A DNA stretch of 64,000 nt. Source: Phyto melanocephala. Taxonomy: Eukaryota > Arthropoda > Insecta > Diptera > Rhinophoridae. The translations under genes and the position numbers were made by a program. The first letter of the stretch is position 1. Every line of letters starts with the position of its first letter. The stretch lies in NCBI GenBank assembly GCA_941918925.1, contig OW799236.1, forward strand, positions 67,542,685 to 67,606,684. The letters run 5' to 3'. The notes beneath the pieces were generated by a model, which saw nothing but the letters and a program-made list of their open reading frames with translations, searched no databases and was not told the DNA's origin. Below, piece after piece: positions 59,161 to 64,000 of the stretch.

Positions 59161-62100
59161 AAGGCTTATAAATTGTTTAATACTTGTACATAAGCATATT
59201 TAATATATAAGGCAATTATTTTAAATCATTGTTAGTTTTCTGGCCTCAGAAACTATGAAAATATGAAACTTTTTGAGTTAACTCTATGTTAGTCACCTAG
59301 AATACAAATTCTATGTTAAAAAGTTATCCCTAAACTTTATAGAAACACCAACCAAAATTATGACGCTGATAAAGGTTAATACTTATAACACTTAAATAAA
59401 AGGTTACAAATCCTACCAACATATGTATGTTTGTCTTTATTATATAATATTTTATCGAGTATAAACAAAAATCAAAAACTTTTATAACATGTCCATACCA
59501 GACATTGTTGTTACATTTTTGACAGAATTTTTTTATAAAATAACTTATTTTAGGATTGTATAAATAACATTGTGTTTGTGTTTAGCATCGTATATGTAGG
59601 TATCGTTGATATCTTTTTTTTCTTTATTAACTTTTTGAATGTTGAATTATAAGCCATTAAAATTTATTTACATTTATACTACTGTTGTATTTAGGGAGCA
59701 ATAAGTTGTTTTTATCCTTTTTTTATATTATTTTTAAAGTAATGTAATTGTAAAATAATAAAATGCCGAAGGGAGAATTATCTAAATATTATACTTGTAT
59801 CTGTAAGTACTTATAAAGGTTTTTCTAAGAAAGAAGGTGGATGTTTAATGGGAAAAATTTGACTGTATGTTAGATATTATTAAAGAAACATTTTTTGTTT
59901 ATAAATCTCATCACATTGTTGTTATATTGTAGGAATTCGTCAAAAGCATGTACTCACTAAAGACACGTCTACATGTTTTCTAATCTTAAAAGTATCAGTA
60001 GTACTGCGAAACTTATGGTGCAAGAAAATTAAATTTTAGGTAAGAGCAGTCACCTCTATACTTTAACATTATATATTATACCCAGCATATTTCTTAGAAG
60101 CTCTAAAGGTAGATAATATGCTACATTCCCAGCAAAAAACTTGGATGTAGTGTCAATGTAGTGTCATTTTCAAGTGAACTAAATTAATAGTGCAAAAGTA
60201 TTCATTTTAAATTACACCGTTAATTTTTTGCTATTAACGCTGTGCTACAAAATGAATGCAAGATTATGCAAAATATCTTAAGCATTCCATGTAAACAATC
60301 ATCATCAACTCATAAAACATCGGTTCCTTTTAACCAAATACACATGTAAAATCACTTTATCATCAGTTGAACACCTACACAATCACTAATTCGTCATGTT
60401 TTTTTGTTTTGCCAGAATACAATGCTTTTACCATCACCACTGAAATAAGTTAAATAAGACAGAATAATAGAAGACTTCATAGTTATATTTTACAGTGAAG
60501 CAGGACATATTCCGAATGTTTAAAGTCAGTAAAAACCAGCATTATAACGGTACTTACAGAAAGTTCTTATATCATAACTTAGTGAAAGCAGTAAAATGCA
60601 CTAACGTTTCTTGGTGTTCATTCGCCATATAAAAATCTTAATATTTGTACGCAGGTTTGTCTTCGGTTTAGCTTATTCTCCAAATATGCTTACAGGTAAG
60701 TTTTAATTTTTACTGGTTAAATTTTTACGCATTACAGCGTAATCGGAAGTTCTACACGTGTATTTTATCGCTGTTTTTTTAAGAGCTAAGCTGTAATAAA
60801 TATTGATTTCAGCATATGTTAAGTTTTAAAGTGCTATAGCGTTAAGGTGCTATAGTTCTTCTAAATGTCTATAACATAATTATTATATTTAAGATAACTA
60901 AATTTTAATAGCAGACTCTTTAGCCAATTCAATATATTTTCTTATAATAGGCATACACACTTTAAAATTTCTATTTGTACGCAACAAAACTATCATTACA
61001 AAATAATACGTTGAAAGCATTATCACACAGCTCTTCACTTACATACATAACTTGGCTACCTTTACTGTGAGCCAAATACGTCATCTAACGGGAAGTTACA
61101 AACATGGCGTAATTTTGATTTCTATCATAATATATAAGTACTTGATTTTAATATTTAATCTAAAAAATCCATTATTATATTGGTCTTACAGAAGTTTTTC
61201 AGAACAGGTTTTGTTTTGGTACCATTTAAACTCGAAAAGTACAGTGAATCTCCTCACATTTATATGGCAACTCATCATTGTTGCTGATGCTGAAATATCA
61301 AAATCTTACAAAGATTCGAATCTTTGCGTCTTAATCCAAACAAAAGCTTTAATGATTTTATAACATTGCAATTGTTATGATATAAATATTTCAAGATTGT
61401 AATTGTGATCTCTAAATCGATTTAAAAGCTAGTGCACAGTACCTTAATTTTTTATATATGTAAATACTTTTACAGTTTAAAATTTCCAAATGTCATCCCT
61501 TGTTTGACTTTATGACACGATAACTAATTTTAAATTTCAAAGTCTTCTAAAAGGCCTCATTTAGACAAATTTAGCGGACACACAGGAAACAGCACGGTTC
61601 CTATTATTTATCTTTTACATGCGCTTGGATACATATCAGGGGCTTCCACATTTGCTTCTAAAAACAGGGTTATAGAGGACCTTCTGATGAAGTCATATTT
61701 CATATATCGTTCGGCACTGATACAGTCACTGTTTTGAAGCTTAAAACACAAATTAATATAAATGGTTAATATTTGTTAATGCTTTTCTTCAATTATCTTT
61801 TTTTTTGTTCCTTTTAATTTTATTTAGTAATTGTTTAAAAATACTTTTTGTTGTAACTTAGACTACAAAATTTAAAAAAGTGAACATACACTTGGGTCTT
61901 CAAAAGGGATTTCACAGGACTTCTAAAAGGCTTTTAAGGGCAGACAGGGTAGAATGAGATTACAAACTTAAAAGAAGATGTTAATATGACCTTCATAAGG
62001 CCTTATATAGATAGCCATATAAAAGTTTAAAACTGGGAGTATATAAATAAATATTTCAAATATTTACAAACTTACTTTTCTACTTAAATAAAATAACACA

Positions 62101-64000
62101 ATAGTTTTTATTCTTTACTACAATTTGGTTCTGCGTTGAGTAAGTAAAAAATGTATGAGTACCATATTAGCTTCTAAATTTTAAAATAAAAAAACAACAA
62201 AAATATGCGAAACAAGCAATAACTGTAGAAGCAACCCGATGACTATTTGTTGCAAAACTTTTTATTTGCCAAATTATCTTGTTAAAACTGATTCTGATTT
62301 TCTGACATAAAACAGACATAAATTTGCACAAAAATTTATAAACGATCGTTGCAAAGTAAATTTCTAGTAAATTAAAAAATTCAAGCAAACGCTAAAAATT
62401 GTTATTGGTGAGAAGGCATAAAAAGTATTGAAAAATTACAGAAGTCGGTTAAATTATATTTAAATAAGTACTAACTGCTAAAAAAAAATAAAGCAGAAGC
62501 AGATTTAAGTCTTAACTATGAATTATTTAACACTAATTTTTTCATAAATTTAAAATAATATTATTTCATATATTTTGGCGGTCATTTAAGGAAATTAATT
62601 TTAATTTAAATAAAAAATATAGTCCAAAGTCATAACTGTCTTTAAATTAACGTTTGGAGTTTATAGCTAAAAGTTCTGCACAAAATTTTAAATAAAGAAT
62701 TTAATACACACTAATACTCATATAACAAATTTTGTACGACATCCGCCATAAAATTTTTTAAAGCAAAAACAAGAAAGCATGGCTACACATTTCAAATGTC
62801 CTTATTATGCCGTGTTTGAATTAAAACTACTTTATATAAAAATTTGACAGCAAACTCTCACTTTCTATATGACAAAACTATAACATTTAAAACTTTCTAC
62901 ACAACTAGTGTGATACAACATAAATGTTTTAAAGTTCGATGTTGCCTCGAAGCTCCTACCAGGACACGTTGTAATACAAACATTTTAAAAGTTCTCTTTA
63001 AGAAACGAAAAAGCTTTATTTAAAACAAATTTTGCTCTTAAGCTGTCTTAAATCTCGTACAATAGAGCTACTCTTAAGGTAGGTCATGGCCTACAAAGAA
63101 TTTTCAAAATTCATCCCATTAAATTCGTAAGTAAAAGTTACATACATGGAGACATTAAAACTTAATTCTACTAAATTTTTGTGTAATATTTGAAATTTCC
63201 TTATTTGCAATTTCTTAAAATGTTGAAATAAAAAACTGAAACATACAAACACACAATATCTAAGATATAAAAATAAAACTAACTCACTATTAAACCTACA
63301 GCGTTTATTTCATCAGTCTGTCTGTTTTAATTTTTTTATGTCTTTGATTGTATGTGAGTTGTAAGTAGGTTTGTATTTTTTAGAGTTTGTATCTGTGCAT
63401 TTGTATGTAAGGTTCTTTAAATATTTGCTGCAGGACATATTTTGTGTTTATTTGTACTTAAAACGTGATAAGGATATTAAATGAATGTAATTCATTTTTT
63501 CCCATTTTCTACTCTTTCTCTTTTTCTATTTCATTCATATTGACGTTAGAATTTGTTGACTTGCATGATGCTAGTAATGTTGGTGTAGTTGTTTTTATTG
63601 TCAGTGATTACCAAGTTTGTTGCTGCTGGTGATGCTACAGATGAATGCAACATCGACATTTTAGCTAAAACGTGTGCAATGTTTATTTGTATTTAGTAAA
63701 AATTAAGTTTTATTTAATCGACCCAAAGGGTTTTCTTACCATTTTCACCGTAATATTTTTAATAAAATTGTTTTCTCCATTTTATCACCTAAGATAAAAG
63801 CAAACATTTTTTCATAACATAAATAATTTAATATATTTATGTATTTTCACATTTTCACTTTGTGGTCAACAACATCTGTAGAAGCAACATTAACAGCAAC
63901 AAAAACAACATATGGTATTTGTGCTATATATATTTTATTTGTATTTATTTTTGGTTAATACATTTTCCTATCTATCACATTGTTGTAATTAATTTTATTC
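59161..64000. other. AT-rich DNA, no gene seen
   Basis: Long A/T-rich stretch with only short, motif-free open frames. The repeat motif TACGTCATCTAACGGGAA at 61077 is shared with about 4934. Several loose copies of CTTCTAAAAGGC-type text occur around 61540-61990. A distal exon or regulatory DNA of a host gene cannot be excluded. Confidence 0.5.

Overview
The window reads as AT-rich nuclear DNA of a higher (schizophoran) fly. The evidence is internal. There are many INE-1/DINE-1-like Helentron copies carrying the GTCCGTCTGTCCG and CACGCCCACTTTTACGCCCAC signatures typical of flies. A THAP gene has 49 and 56 nt introns, and there are fly-type R1, CR1, LOA/I and BEL retroelements. The species cannot be named from sequence alone. 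No tRNA, rRNA or CRISPR array was seen, and no intact host gene.

Layout. 1-5.5 kb: AT-rich DNA, a degraded retroelement tail, and on the minus strand a small multi-exon THAP-domain gene (2945-3854) that is decaying (in-frame stop, lost zinc-ligand His, frameshift). 5.6-14.6 kb: two INE-1-like Helentrons lying tail to tail; the first carries an inserted CR1-group retrotransposon with both ORFs recognisable. 15-17.8 kb: a second, much older CR1-group copy whose middle 1.5 kb is inverted. 19-25.5 kb: a 450 bp TIR element, one Helentron of a second family and another of the first family. 27.3-28.1 kb: the 3' end of a LOA/I-type retrotransposon with an open RNase H/zinc-finger frame. 28.6-29.8 kb and 33.1-39.9 kb: three non-autonomous Helitrons (TC...CTAG ends) built from tandem units of about 122 bp. 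One is split by an almost complete R1-clade retrotransposon inserted exactly in its (TG)n tract. 39.9-47.4 kb: an internally deleted pogo/Tigger-like DNA transposon, interrupted by a very young BEL/Pao LTR element with identical 386 bp LTRs and a 5 bp target duplication. 50.5-56.5 kb: nested layers, with Helentrons inside a palindromic TIR element inside a LOA/I retrotransposon remnant, then Helentrons inside one another. 57-64 kb: retroelement tails, a 70 bp inverted repeat, and otherwise featureless AT-rich DNA.

How the parts relate. This is a transposon graveyard with a few young arrivals. Insertions can be ordered from the nesting: Helentrons before the CR1 copy at 7.3-11.5 kb; Helitron before the R1 element; pogo-like element before BEL. 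The most notable biology is threefold. All four family-1 Helentrons carry the same deleted mariner-like transposon, antisense to the Helentron, at the same internal place. The BEL element has an open Gag-Pol frame and identical LTRs but no integrase catalytic core, so it probably moved with help in trans. The R1-clade element used a (TG/CA)n tract as its target.
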